A DNA stretch of 64,000 bases. It comes from Pseudoalteromonas sp. MMG007 (GTDB lineage: Bacteria; Pseudomonadota; Gammaproteobacteria; Enterobacterales; Alteromonadaceae). Under the pieces are notes generated by a model. The model saw only the letters and a program-made list of their open reading frames with translations, did not search any database and was not told the origin of the DNA. How positions within the stretch are numbered: the first letter of the stretch is position 1; each line of letters begins with the position of its first letter. The DNA lies in contig NZ_JAGJEI010000002.1 in assembly GCF_018100985.1 (NCBI RefSeq), positions 62,001 through 126,000 of the forward strand. Reading direction: 5' to 3'. The position numbers and the translations under genes were made by a program. Shown in pieces: positions 19,122 to 28,182 of the stretch.

Positions 19122-19322
19122 ATGAGTGATGATTTTAAAGTAATACAACCCACCACAACTGTTTATTGCCCAAAACGAGGCGAAGGCTGGACCCTAACCG
19201 GCATTACTAATATAAATGAATTTACCTCAGTAATGTTTGACGGTACACGTTACACGCTCCCGGCTCGTGAAATAGTAGAAGAGCTTTTGCCAAACCAACT
19301 AGCTCGAGAGCAAAATAGCTAA
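19122..19322 (+). CDS. Conserved hypothetical small protein, 66 aa
   Basis: Unrecognised. A small soluble, acidic protein with no signal or membrane segment. The sequence GWTLTGITNINEFTSVMFDG suggests a small beta-barrel-like fold. It has an ATG start after an AGAGG-type ribosome-binding site and is followed by a strong bidirectional terminator, both of which support a real gene. No function is proposed. Confidence 0.7.
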   Translation: MSDDFKVIQPTTTVYCPKRGEGWTLTGITNINEFTSVMFDGTRYTLPAREIVEELLPNQLAREQNS

Positions 19323-19334
19323 CACTTAATAAAT

Positions 19335-19366
19335 AAAAATAGGCTGCATTTATGCAGCCTATTTTT
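19335..19366. terminator. Bidirectional terminator
   Basis: AAAAATAGGCTGCAT / ATGCAGCCTATTTTT perfect 15-bp inverted repeat between converging small genes. Confidence 0.93.
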
Positions 19367-19382
19367 GTAATGTACGCCACAT

Positions 19383-19577
19383 TTAAAATGTATCGTCTTC
19401 ACTATAAACATTTACATTTAAATCATCGCCATCTTCATACACCGCAAACGAAATAGGCTTGCAACATACTTGGCAATCTTCTATGTATTGCTCATCAACA
19501 TCAGCTGCATCAAGTAATACCTCTATATGTTCGCCGCAATAAGGGCAACTAATAGATTTTTCGGTTAACTGGTTCAT
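19383..19577 (-). CDS. CPXCG-motif cysteine-rich (zinc-ribbon) protein
   Basis: Protein of 64 residues with CPYCGEHIEVLLDAAD at the N-terminus and a second Cys pair in DCQVCCKPI. Together these form a zinc ribbon of the CPXCG family, widespread and uncharacterised in gammaproteobacteria. The C-terminus is very acidic (EDGDDLNVNVYSEDDTF). The full family length is present. No role is known. Confidence 0.85.
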   Translation of the reverse strand: MNQLTEKSISCPYCGEHIEVLLDAADVDEQYIEDCQVCCKPISFAVYEDGDDLNVNVYSEDDTF

Positions 19578-19830
19578 TTAACACCTGCTAATTTACCTTA
19601 ATAATGTGATCACTTTAATAAACACACAGTAATAATACAACAACAGCTAAATTAACCCGTTAGTAAACCTATCAAAAACAATGAAAGAGTATTGGGTATT
19701 AACGGGTCTAGCTATATAGGTAACCTGAATCATTTACAGCTAGAACATCCCTTGGTATCTCAATAGATCCTAAGCCCTTTAATTTAGTGTCAGGTTATGT
19801 TTCAAACTCACTCTACAGGTGGATAATTTT

Positions 19831-20430
19831 ATGAAAAAATCACTCACGTTTACTTTAACATCTGCCGCAATTTTGTTTAGCACATTTACCCACGCGGCTA
19901 AAACCGAAAAAGCAGTGTTAGCTGGCGGTTGTTTTTGGTGTATGGAAAGCGACTTTGAAAAACTCGAAGGCGTAAAAGATGTAATATCAGGATTTACTGG
20001 TGGGGAACTTAAAAATCCTACTTACAATGGTAATCATCAAGGCCATTATGAAGCAGTAGAAATTACTTACGACCCAGACGTAGTAAGTTACAAAGGCATA
20101 CTTGATCACTACTGGGTTAACATAGATCCCTTTGATGCCAGAGGTCAATTTTGTGATAAAGGTCCTAGCTACTTAAGCGCTATTTTTGTAGCTAACGAGC
20201 AAGAACGAAAACTAGCAGAGCAAACTAAACAGGCCGTTATAAACGAATTTCCAAATAAAACGGTGGTTACACCAATCTTAAACGCGAGTACCTTTTACCC
20301 TATAAAAGGAAAAGAAAGCTATCATCAGGATTATTATAAAAATAACCCTATTCGATACAACACTTATCGCTGGCGTTGTGGGCGTGACAGTCGCTTAGAA
20401 GAAATTTGGGGCGATAGAGTTACACACTAA
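19831..20430 (+). CDS. msrA: Peptide-methionine (S)-S-oxide reductase, exported
   Basis: Reduces methionine-S-sulfoxide in oxidised proteins. The catalytic motif GGCFWC is present just after a signal peptide (MKKSLTFTLTSAAILFSTFTHA), so this copy acts in the periplasm. The substrate-pocket residues GHYEAVEITYDP and the C-terminal YHQDYY are visible. I chose ATG at 19831 over an in-frame GTG at 19819 because AGGTGG lies at the correct distance from the ATG and covers the GTG. An MsrA with an export signal and no fused MsrB is the main oddity. Confidence 0.93.
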   Translation: MKKSLTFTLTSAAILFSTFTHAAKTEKAVLAGGCFWCMESDFEKLEGVKDVISGFTGGELKNPTYNGNHQGHYEAVEITYDPDVVSYKGILDHYWVNIDPFDARGQFCDKGPSYLSAIFVANEQERKLAEQTKQAVINEFPNKTVVTPILNASTFYPIKGKESYHQDYYKNNPIRYNTYRWRCGRDSRLEEIWGDRVTH

Positions 20431-20517
20431 ATGCTAGATTGTTTAATACATAATGGGTTAAGTATTAATCCATTATGTTTATTTTTTATCTTTATCCTTT
20501 TTTAAAATGTCATGCAC

Positions 20518-20727
20518 TTAGAGAGTGTGCTGCTTAGGTATAAAAATCATCACTGTAACCGCAATAGCTAACACTATAACAAACCTTAGGATTGAGATAG
20601 TGACCAAAGGCTCTAACACATTCACTATAAATAACAGTGGAATAACAGCAACAATACCAATTAGTTTATGCCGCTGAGTAAACTCATGAAGCGCCCCACA
20701 GTCAGTGCACCTAAATTTAGTAGACAT
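20518..20727 (-). CDS. Hypothetical small membrane protein with CxxC
   Basis: From the ATG at 20727 it has 69 residues: a short zinc-ribbon-like start (KFRCTDCGALHEF) and then two hydrophobic helices. A TTG 48 bp further upstream (20775) would add 16 residues. Neither start has a clear ribosome-binding site. Its 5' end faces the truncated oxygenase gene, and the longer form would end within 5 bp of it. Function unknown. Confidence 0.55.
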   Translation of the reverse strand: MSTKFRCTDCGALHEFTQRHKLIGIVAVIPLLFIVNVLEPLVTISILRFVIVLAIAVTVMIFIPKQHTL

Positions 20728-20780
20728 GCGAGCAACTAGAAACCAAGATAAAGATATATTCTTTTGGCAATTCAAAGATC

Positions 20781-21131
20781 TTGATTACAGATGCCTCTAT
20801 TCGTCCACATACCGATGCATCATCGGTAACGCTTAATATCAACTTAAACTTATCAGGGGAAGAGTTTATAGGATCAGAAGTAGACTTTTATCACCCGTAC
20901 ACAGGTGACATTAAATCACTTACCTTTACACCCGGAGCAGCTATGTTACATCGTGGTAATATTACACACGCCGCCAAACCTATCACCAGTGGCGAGCGAA
21001 CTAACTTTGTATTGTGGTTATATGGAGAACGCGGCCGATTACCATTGCAAGGCACACCACGCCTAGAAATAGGCCCTAAACAGCGCTGGACTAACCCTAA
21101 CAATCCAAATAATGGCTACGCACCGTTTTAA
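20781..21131 (+). pseudogene. 5'-truncated 2OG-Fe(II) oxygenase (C-terminal remnant)
   Basis: About 116 codons encode only the C-terminal half of an Fe(II)/2-oxoglutarate dioxygenase of the prolyl-hydroxylase/OGFOD-like type. The HxD iron ligands appear in RPHTDASSVTLNINLNL. The distal His is in LHRGNITHAAKP, and the 2OG-binding Arg is in SGERTNFVLWLYG. The N-terminal half, usually 100-200 residues, is absent. The frame upstream has a stop at 20721-20723 and no ATG. The small reverse-strand gene occupies the space where the missing half should be. It is a remnant, or less likely a minimal protein from TTG. Confidence 0.65.
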
Positions 21132-21260
21132 TAGTGCTTAAACAACAGATAACTCAGCCCATTAACGCTAATTAATTGTTAGTTTAATGGGCTTTTTACT
21201 TGTTGCATAACCCGTTAGTTACTACCTTTTAATATTAATAGTTAATTTATTGCAGAAAAA

Positions 21261-22004
21261 ATGACGTTAAACACCATAATAATAGCCACATTACTAATAT
21301 CCCCTTTCGTTAGTGCCTCAACCACTCAACAAAAGCTTGTTGTAGGCTTTGGTGAAAAACTCCCTCCTTTTGTATTTCCTCAATCAAATAGTGGGTTAAC
21401 GGTAGATATTATTACAGCGGCATTAACACCTCTGGGGTATAAAATTGAGGCGCTTTATTACCCTTATTCAAGGCGAGCTAAAGACTACAAAAAAGAAAAA
21501 ATTGATGTAATAGCAGATATTAATTTAAATACCGCCAACGGAAGCCTTCTAAAAGGCTATTTATCAAACGAATCCTACACATACGAAAATGTAGCGGTCG
21601 CTTTAAGTAAAAATAACATTAACCTTAGTAAAATAACCGATTTAAAAAGTTATAGTTTACTGTCTTGGCCAAGTGCTGCTCTTCACCTAGGGGATGAGTA
21701 TGCACATATGGTTAAAGCTAACCCGCGTTATAATGAAATCCACGACCAGTCGCTTCAAGTGAAGTTTTTGTACTTAGACAAGGTTGATGTAATACAAATG
21801 GACAAACATAGCTTTAACTACTTTCGCACAAATATAAAAGATATTGATACAACACAAAAGATTGATAGGTTTGCTTTGTTTGGTAAAAGCCCTAATGGGT
21901 ATTTATTTAACTCTAAAAAAGTGCGAGATGACTTTAATGTACAACTTAAAAAACTCAAAGAATCCGGCGAGTACAAACAAATATTTGATAAATACCTAGA
22001 ATAA
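21261..22004 (+). CDS. Periplasmic substrate-binding protein (SBP_bac_3 type)
   Basis: Protein of 247 residues with a signal peptide (MTLNTIIIATLLISPFVSA) and a type II periplasmic-binding fold. The N-terminal KLVVGFGEKLPPFVFPQSNSGLTVDII and C-terminal LKKLKESGEYKQIFDKYL match the solute-binding family 3 found with amino-acid transporters or as free-standing sensors. No ABC permease or ATPase gene is adjacent, so it may act as an orphan sensor or with distant partners. The ligand is unknown. Confidence 0.82.
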   Translation: MTLNTIIIATLLISPFVSASTTQQKLVVGFGEKLPPFVFPQSNSGLTVDIITAALTPLGYKIEALYYPYSRRAKDYKKEKIDVIADINLNTANGSLLKGYLSNESYTYENVAVALSKNNINLSKITDLKSYSLLSWPSAALHLGDEYAHMVKANPRYNEIHDQSLQVKFLYLDKVDVIQMDKHSFNYFRTNIKDIDTTQKIDRFALFGKSPNGYLFNSKKVRDDFNVQLKKLKESGEYKQIFDKYLE

Positions 22005-22019
22005 TTAATTCAAGTAAAC

Positions 22020-22048
22020 AAAAGGCTGCTTAATTAAAGCAGCCTTTT
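22020..22048. terminator. Bidirectional terminator
   Basis: AAAAGGCTGCTT / AAGCAGCCTTTT inverted repeat between the convergent binding-protein gene and TonB-receptor gene. Confidence 0.9.
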
Positions 22049-22081
22049 CTAGTTTTGAATTTAAAATTAAAAATTTAAAAC

Positions 22082-24193
22082 TTAAAACTTATATGATGCA
22101 GAGAACTTAACGTTTCTAGGTGTACCAGGTTGTACCCACGCATCAGCAAACGAGTTTGTATAATACGTTTCATCAAACAGGTTATTTACTTCAGCTGTAA
22201 TACCAATCGAATCTGTTACATCGTAATTTACAAAAGCACGCGCGGTTGTGTAACTTGGTAGTTCAAAGTCGGTACCAAAAAAACCATTACGCTTACCAAC
22301 ATGTATTAAACCACCACCAAATTTTATAGCTTTACCGTATAAAGCGGCCGATTTAACCAATTGCAAGCTAAGCTGTTGCTCTGGTATGTTTAATAACGAG
22401 CTACCCGCCTCTACTGTGTAACCAAAGTTGGCATCAAAAAATGAGTTTTCGATTGTTGCATCAGTATAAGCATACGACGCCCACACTTCTAATGTATCAG
22501 TAAGCTCACCTGTAATATCAATCTCTATTCCTTTACTTTGTGCTTCACCAATAGCTGCGTAAGTAAACGCAGTTGCATCGTCTACAACAAGCATGTTGTC
22601 TTGCTCTACTTTAAACACAGCAACAGTACCAAATAAGGCGCCATCGTTTAGCGTAAATTTAACACCCACCTCAGCAGATGTAGACTGGTTTGGCTCAAAA
22701 CCATCACCATTAGCATCAGCGCCCGAAAGCGGACGGAAGTTTTCGCCATAAGCTCCATAAACAGATACATAACCGCTTGCTTCATACACCACACCAAACT
22801 GTGGGCTCACACGTGACTCAGTTTGTTTAGTGTTGGTGTTGGCTAAGCGGTTATTTAAGCGCTGCTCATAATCATCAAAACGTGCACCAATGCGAATATC
22901 TAACTTATCGGTAATGCTTATTTGGTCTTGAATGAATACCCCTACCGACTCTTGAATTTCTACACGATCAGTATTAGCTGTTGGCGTTGGTAGTTCATAC
23001 GCGCCGTAAACAGGGTCAAATACATTAATGTATTGGTCGCCACGTACACGCAGTGCAAACTGATCATTTTTAAATTTATCGGCATCTATTCCGATTATTA
23101 AACGATTTTCAAAGCCTGCGAGGTTAACGTTACCGCTCACTTCAGCTCTCAATACTTGATATGTGGCATCGTAATCCCGATAGCGTCTAAATCGGTTTAC
23201 TTCGCCATCTACTACGCCACCAAAACCGGTTTCGGTTGCAAAGCCTTCCATAGAGGTATCACGAAAGTTTGCACCAAATAAAATGCTCCAGTTATCATCA
23301 AAATCATGAATGTACTCTAATTGATGCCCTAGTACATCAGCTTCAATTGGGCCATCGCCCGGCTCACCTAAAAAGCGACTTTCAGGAATTAAACCAAGTT
23401 CGCCATCTATTGCTAATACGCCTCTATCAAATGGGACTTCTTGGTCTGAATATTCAAGCTCATATATTAGTTGGCTATTGTTATTAATATTCCATACTAT
23501 TGATGGACTAAAACCTTGCTTAGTGGTTTCTATGGTATCTCTAAAGCTTTCGGCGTCTTCGTAAAAACCAACCAGTCTAATTGCTACGTCGTCGTTAAGC
23601 GGCGTTGTATAATCAACATCGGCGCGATAAGTATCAAAACTACCTACAGAGAGTTTAATTTCACCTGCGGTATCGAACGTTGGGCGTTTAGTAACTAAGT
23701 TTACTGTACCACCTGGTTCACCACGGCCAAATAACGCCGCGCGTGGGCCTTTTAAAACCTCAACCGATTCAATACCAGATAAGTCACGCGAGCCACCAAA
23801 ACCACGCCCAGCATTAAAGCCATTTACTAAGTAGTTACTTGGTAGGTTTTCATCACCTACAAAACCACGTAATGCAAAACTATTCCAAAGCCCACCAAAG
23901 TTATTTTGGCGCGCAACAGAGGCTGATAAATCAAGTGCTTGATCAAGGCTTACTGCACCAGCGTTTTCGAGGGCTTCTAAATCTATTTTAAGCTCCGATT
24001 GCGGTGTTTCTAAAGGGCTAAAGTTACCTTGGTAAGCTTGGCGAGTTGCAACAACGGTTACTTTTTCAATTGCGTCATCCGTTACGCTTTTAACTTGCTG
24101 CTTTTGCTCAGCGGCCATAATCTGGCTGCTAAACAAACTTACTAAACAAGCACTTAAATAGCTGAGCTTATGCCCTTTTGTATTGGTTTTCAT
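22082..24193 (-). CDS. TonB-dependent outer-membrane receptor
   Basis: Protein of 703 residues: a signal peptide ending QIMAA, a plug domain (about 60-170, with GVESVEVLKGP-like residues in GIESVEVLKGPRAALFGRGEPGG), and a 22-strand barrel ending in VKFSASYKF. The architecture is that of siderophore-type receptors (FhuA/FecA-like plug). The gene lies 86 bp downstream of the ABC-2 operon and probably belongs to it. The operon promoter overlaps a Zur-like box, so zinc or a zincophore is a candidate substrate. Ligand specificity cannot be read from the sequence. Confidence 0.9.
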   Translation of the reverse strand: MKTNTKGHKLSYLSACLVSLFSSQIMAAEQKQQVKSVTDDAIEKVTVVATRQAYQGNFSPLETPQSELKIDLEALENAGAVSLDQALDLSASVARQNNFGGLWNSFALRGFVGDENLPSNYLVNGFNAGRGFGGSRDLSGIESVEVLKGPRAALFGRGEPGGTVNLVTKRPTFDTAGEIKLSVGSFDTYRADVDYTTPLNDDVAIRLVGFYEDAESFRDTIETTKQGFSPSIVWNINNNSQLIYELEYSDQEVPFDRGVLAIDGELGLIPESRFLGEPGDGPIEADVLGHQLEYIHDFDDNWSILFGANFRDTSMEGFATETGFGGVVDGEVNRFRRYRDYDATYQVLRAEVSGNVNLAGFENRLIIGIDADKFKNDQFALRVRGDQYINVFDPVYGAYELPTPTANTDRVEIQESVGVFIQDQISITDKLDIRIGARFDDYEQRLNNRLANTNTKQTESRVSPQFGVVYEASGYVSVYGAYGENFRPLSGADANGDGFEPNQSTSAEVGVKFTLNDGALFGTVAVFKVEQDNMLVVDDATAFTYAAIGEAQSKGIEIDITGELTDTLEVWASYAYTDATIENSFFDANFGYTVEAGSSLLNIPEQQLSLQLVKSAALYGKAIKFGGGLIHVGKRNGFFGTDFELPSYTTARAFVNYDVTDSIGITAEVNNLFDETYYTNSFADAWVQPGTPRNVKFSASYKF

Positions 24194-24279
24194 GTTTTAC
24201 CTTGTGAGTAATGTACGTATTTTATAGTTGTGTTTTAAATATGTTATTGCGCTAAACAGCTATGTTTAACGCTGTATTT

Positions 24280-25551
24280 TTATTTGCTAGTTTGCGTGGT
24301 GCTTTCAAAGCGTGGCATGTTTTTAAGCGCCGTTTTAGTTGGGTCGCCTTTGTAAAATAACCACGGGTAATAAAACTCGCGCAATTGTTGATGGTAATCT
24401 CTAATTTGCTGCTCGTAGTTATAAGCTGCCACTGAGTCGGTACTAGCTACGCGCGTTAGGCTACGTTGTAATAAAAGCGGTGGCGACAACCAAGATACAG
24501 TGCCCGCTAGCTCATATTTTTTAGCGGCTGCATCGCGGTAGGCTTGTGAAAGTTCTGCCGCTTTTAAGTCCCCCATTTGCTGAAATGCGTAATACCATTT
24601 CCATTCAAATTCACTGCTCATATCAACGTAAGGCGCAAGTGCTGGGTACTCTTTAATAAAAGCATTCATGGTGGTTGATTTAGGTAAATCCCACGCGTCG
24701 TTTACCGCTTCACGCTGGGTAAGCACAATGTCGCCACCATTAGGAGCGTGCACCGCTTTATTAATAGCAAGGTCGCCTAAAATAGGAATAATAAAAGCAA
24801 ATAACACCCACAAACCAATTAAGCTTGAAGCAACACGCGGCGCACTGGTTGCATTTTTACCTAGCCACACACTAAGCACCGCCCAAAAGGCAAGGTATGC
24901 AATGCATAAAAGCGATACATACCCCACTTCAAAGGCGCTTGCTCCAGCTATAAAAGCACCCACAAAAAATGGCAGCATTAAACACACTATTACCGCTACA
25001 AACCTAACGGTTATGCGTGCGCCCCATAAAGCAAAGTAAGACTTAGCCGTAGTAACGAGTAAATCGTGCCTGCCGCTTGTGCGCTCGCTTACAAATAAAT
25101 CATGAAACAGCAAAATAATAACCAGTGGCGCAAGCGCACTAATTACAAACACAAAGTCTATTTTTCCGGCTTGGGCCAGCTCAGCATTTTGTGCATCGCT
25201 TTCGTAAATTTGCCCCTCAAGCGCCAACAAATTAATGCGGTGCTTCCACGGGAAAATATCGCGCTCACCTAATGCAGCAAATGCAAGGTTAGATGGCTGA
25301 GAGTACGTTAAATGAAAGCTGTAATACGCTAACATACCCGCATCGTTTTGCTTTTGCTGTACGTTAGCGCGATCGCTCTGATCTGCAGCTTTTAAACGCT
25401 CAATAGTTTGCTGCTGCGCGCTTACTTCGCTTAGCCCGCTGTAAATAGCAAAACCAGATAAAACAAGGCTACAAAGCAGTAACACCACTACGTATTTTTG
25501 GCGCAGTAAAAAGCCCCATTCACGCGTAAATTGCTTAATTAAATAGTTCAT
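24280..25551 (-). CDS. ABC-2 type permease with DUF3526-like region
   Basis: Inner-membrane permease of 423 residues. One N-terminal helix (about 20-38) is followed by a large extracytoplasmic domain (40-130) containing IERLKAADQSDRANVQQ, then a bundle of helices from VISALAPLVIILLFHDLF onward and a second periplasmic domain. Its start overlaps the stop of the preceding permease by 4 bp (ATGA). With the second permease and ATPase it forms a NosDFY-like exporter. The TonB receptor gene follows. Direction of transport and cargo are unknown. Confidence 0.8.
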   Translation of the reverse strand: MNYLIKQFTREWGFLLRQKYVVVLLLCSLVLSGFAIYSGLSEVSAQQQTIERLKAADQSDRANVQQKQNDAGMLAYYSFHLTYSQPSNLAFAALGERDIFPWKHRINLLALEGQIYESDAQNAELAQAGKIDFVFVISALAPLVIILLFHDLFVSERTSGRHDLLVTTAKSYFALWGARITVRFVAVIVCLMLPFFVGAFIAGASAFEVGYVSLLCIAYLAFWAVLSVWLGKNATSAPRVASSLIGLWVLFAFIIPILGDLAINKAVHAPNGGDIVLTQREAVNDAWDLPKSTTMNAFIKEYPALAPYVDMSSEFEWKWYYAFQQMGDLKAAELSQAYRDAAAKKYELAGTVSWLSPPLLLQRSLTRVASTDSVAAYNYEQQIRDYHQQLREFYYPWLFYKGDPTKTALKNMPRFESTTQTSK

Positions 25552-26996
25552 GACAAACGCTTCCCTACAAATTTAATACCGCCTACTAACACTGCGATCC
25601 ACAGCAATAATTGTAAAAAAGCAGGTACACTTCTTTGTGCGCGAATATTTGCGCTATCTACATTAAAGTTAAAGGCTTGAAGAATTTGCCAATTATCAGC
25701 GCTTACGCGTGCTTTTTGAGTTGCTGCGGCATTGGCATTGCGGTTCATGTCGTCTTGGTAGTTAAGTTTTTCAATGTGAACTTTATTAAGCCCTTGCACA
25801 AAATCAAAACGTAGTTGCTCAGTTTCGCGTAAAAATCGGTGGTGCGTTTCTATACTTGTACCCACAACAATCATAGAGAGCGAGCGAATAGCCACCATAG
25901 GTGAAAGCCAACCAAAATAACGTGATACTTGCGTTTGTTTAAGCTCAGCTTGCATACGCTGCTCGGCAAACTGGTTCAGTACATCGGTTTGTTTTGCCTC
26001 TGACTCACTGGCCACTAACCCTCTAAAGTTTACTGGCAGCTCATCAATGCTATTTACGTTGTACTTTTCAAGGAGTGATTGTTTAAATTGCTTAAAAGCA
26101 GGATCGTTCGTGTTATGGCCATCGCCTAGTTTTCTAAGCTCAGCTTTAACTGCAAAGTCGGTTTCTATTTTGCCCGTTGATGGTACAGCTGTTGATGCAC
26201 TCGTACTTGCAACACGCGGCATAACAATACACAGTAAAATCCACACAAACGCAAGTGCCGTAAAGCTACCACTATTTTTACTAAACACGCTCGATGCTAA
26301 TAAAATGAGTAAGACCCACACGGTTAAATATAACGCGTAACCTACAACAAAACTTGTAACTGCTAGTAAGCTTTCGCCCGTAGATACCGTAAATAAAGCC
26401 GATACTGCCAGTGGCGCTATAATCAAACCTACAACAGAAAGTAGCGCTAAACCTTTACCGACTATTAATGTAGTACCCGATGTGCCTTGCGCTAATAAGT
26501 ATGAAAGCGTTTGCGATTCACGCTCACGACTAATAGAGCTGTAACCAATTAATATAAGAAGTAACGGCGCTAATGTTTGCACAATAAAAGCAGGCGTTAA
26601 ACTACCTAATTTGGTAAGTGCTGTGCCTTGTCGTTGGTCGGCAAACATGGCGCTGTTTTGCCTATGCCCTTCTAAAAATATTGAGTTACCTGTGTAAGCG
26701 TCAATACCTGGGTCGAGCGTGCTCAGTGGTGAAGGCGTTCTAAATGCATAGTGCCCATAGTGCACCATTCTGTGCGGGTGACGATCGGGCTGATCAACAA
26801 AGCTTTGCTCAGCATTTGATTGAAGCTCATGGCGAGCATGGCTAAGTTCATGCATAGTAATGGCGGTAACCACTACCGATGAAAGCGTTAGCAATAAACC
26901 AATAGCCAGCACGGTCATTGCTAGTTTTGAGCGTAGCCAATAGCGCCATTCATCTTTGGCAACTATAACCACTTTTGATAAGTTATTTATGCTCAT
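25548..26996 (-). CDS. ABC-2 type permease with His-rich periplasmic loop
   Basis: Permease of 482 residues with the same plan as its neighbour: helix about 25-47, extracytoplasmic domain, then five to six helices and a C-terminal helix. The first extracytoplasmic loop is rich in histidine (MHELSHARHELQ, then DRHPHRMVHYGHYAF), which suggests metal binding. The segment ISRERESQTLSYLLAQG is typical of ABC-2/NosY permeases. Its ATG overlaps the stop of the ATPase gene, giving strict coupling. A role in zinc or other metal handling is inferred from the His cluster and the upstream box. Confidence 0.82.
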   Translation of the reverse strand: MSINNLSKVVIVAKDEWRYWLRSKLAMTVLAIGLLLTLSSVVVTAITMHELSHARHELQSNAEQSFVDQPDRHPHRMVHYGHYAFRTPSPLSTLDPGIDAYTGNSIFLEGHRQNSAMFADQRQGTALTKLGSLTPAFIVQTLAPLLLILIGYSSISRERESQTLSYLLAQGTSGTTLIVGKGLALLSVVGLIIAPLAVSALFTVSTGESLLAVTSFVVGYALYLTVWVLLILLASSVFSKNSGSFTALAFVWILLCIVMPRVASTSASTAVPSTGKIETDFAVKAELRKLGDGHNTNDPAFKQFKQSLLEKYNVNSIDELPVNFRGLVASESEAKQTDVLNQFAEQRMQAELKQTQVSRYFGWLSPMVAIRSLSMIVVGTSIETHHRFLRETEQLRFDFVQGLNKVHIEKLNYQDDMNRNANAAATQKARVSADNWQILQAFNFNVDSANIRAQRSVPAFLQLLLWIAVLVGGIKFVGKRLS

Positions 26997-27814
26997 TACG
27001 CGCCTCTTTGCGCAAAGGCTGCATGCACTTGTTCAGTATCAATACGGCCGTTTTCGGGCGCGTCAAATTCGCCCACCAGCTCACCCGCTCTTAGTAAACC
27101 AATTCGGTTTGCTACTTGGCAGGCGCCATAAACATCGTGTGTAACCATTAAAATAGTGGCGCCTGATAATGCAAGCTCACGTACTAACTGGTTAAACTCA
27201 TCAATGGCAACAGGATCAAGGCCTGATGTAGGCTCATCAAGTAAAAATATCGGTGCTTCACGTAAAATAGCTAATGCAATCGCGGTTTTTTGTCTCATGC
27301 CTTTAGAGTACGTTTGCATAGGGCGTTCCCACGCCCCTTCTTGCAAAGCAACACGCTTAAACGCGGCGTTAATCTGCTCGTCTGTTTTATTAATATCTGC
27401 AAGTGATAAAAAGTATTTTATGTTTTCGCGTGCTGTTAAATGCGGGTACAACGTTGCAGACTCTGGTAAGTACGCCGTTTTACCACGAACAAAATCAAGT
27501 GATTTAATCACCTCTTTACCCGCTACTCGTACCGAACCCTGCGTTGGTTTATTAAAGCCCAGTAACGTTTTTAACGTGGTTGATTTACCCGCCCCATTAC
27601 CGCCAAGTAATGCGTAAATTTCGCCTGAGCCCACAGTAAAGTTTAAGTTTTTTAATATAGCGTTGTTTTTAATACTAAAACTAAGCGAGTCCACTTCAAT
27701 AATCGCTTTATAATTAGCACTCTTATTGTCATTATTTTGATTATTTGATTGTTCTGCAATTGTAGAAACATTATTAGATGTGTGGTTAACCGGTTGGTGT
27801 GTTGTCACATTCAA
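26996..27814 (-). CDS. ABC transporter ATP-binding protein (NosF/ABC-2 type)
   Basis: ATPase of 272 residues with Walker A GGNGAGKST, signature YSKGMRQKTAIALAIL, and Walker B IFLLDEPTSGLD. A basic 35-residue N-terminal extension rich in Asn, Thr and His precedes the domain. The start is TTG at 27812-27814, with AAAGAG a few bases upstream. It is the first gene of a four-gene transcript (ATPase, two ABC-2 permeases, TonB receptor). A Zur-like palindrome lies 25 bp upstream and overlaps the -10 element. Confidence 0.9.
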   Translation of the reverse strand: MNVTTHQPVNHTSNNVSTIAEQSNNQNNDNKSANYKAIIEVDSLSFSIKNNAILKNLNFTVGSGEIYALLGGNGAGKSTTLKTLLGFNKPTQGSVRVAGKEVIKSLDFVRGKTAYLPESATLYPHLTARENIKYFLSLADINKTDEQINAAFKRVALQEGAWERPMQTYSKGMRQKTAIALAILREAPIFLLDEPTSGLDPVAIDEFNQLVRELALSGATILMVTHDVYGACQVANRIGLLRAGELVGEFDAPENGRIDTEQVHAAFAQRGA

Positions 27815-27838
27815 GCTCTTTCATGAATTAGAATTCGG

Positions 27839-27861
27839 CGAATGTTATACTATATCAATAT
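27839..27861 (-). promoter_or_regulatory. Zur-like operator over the promoter of the ABC/TonB operon
   Basis: Centre at C27850. The sequence around it, AATGTTATA-C-TATATCA, matches 16 of 22 non-central positions of the remembered gammaproteobacterial Zur consensus (GAAATGTTATA-N-TATAACATTTC). On the minus strand TTGCAT-16 bp-TATAAC forms a -35/-10 pair that the box overlaps, as expected for a repressor site. Confidence 0.5.
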
Positions 27862-28182
27862 TTAAATGCAACAATATAACGTTCAAATCATTAACAAACG
27901 ATATAAAATATATCTGTAAGTTACAAAGCCTATTGTAAATACGTTTACTTCGCATTTTATATATGTAGCTAACTAATCTGCATGTACTTAACTACCTGTA
28001 TCAGTTACGTTTTATACATAATTTAACGTTAAACAATCAAAATTTTGCGCTAATGCTAAATAATGTCATTTTCTTAAATTCATCATTCTTACGGATTTAG
28101 TTAAAGACCATGTTGATCACGTTGGTAATTTAATAAATTGTGCTATCTTTTTATTATCTACATTTCAAAAATACGGGCTAAC
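27862..28182. other. Spacer with divergent promoters, no gene
   Basis: AT-rich DNA between the ABC operon and the porin-like gene. Apart from the Zur-like box at its left edge, no coding frame or strong hairpin was seen. Confidence 0.5.

Noticed and set aside
24668-25039. 123-aa plus-strand frame opposite the ABC permease gene
   Set aside because: Antisense shadow with no ribosome-binding site and biased composition; the opposite strand encodes a clear permease.
27156-27617. 153-aa plus-strand frame opposite the ABC ATPase gene
   Set aside because: Mirror frame of conserved ATPase motifs on the other strand.
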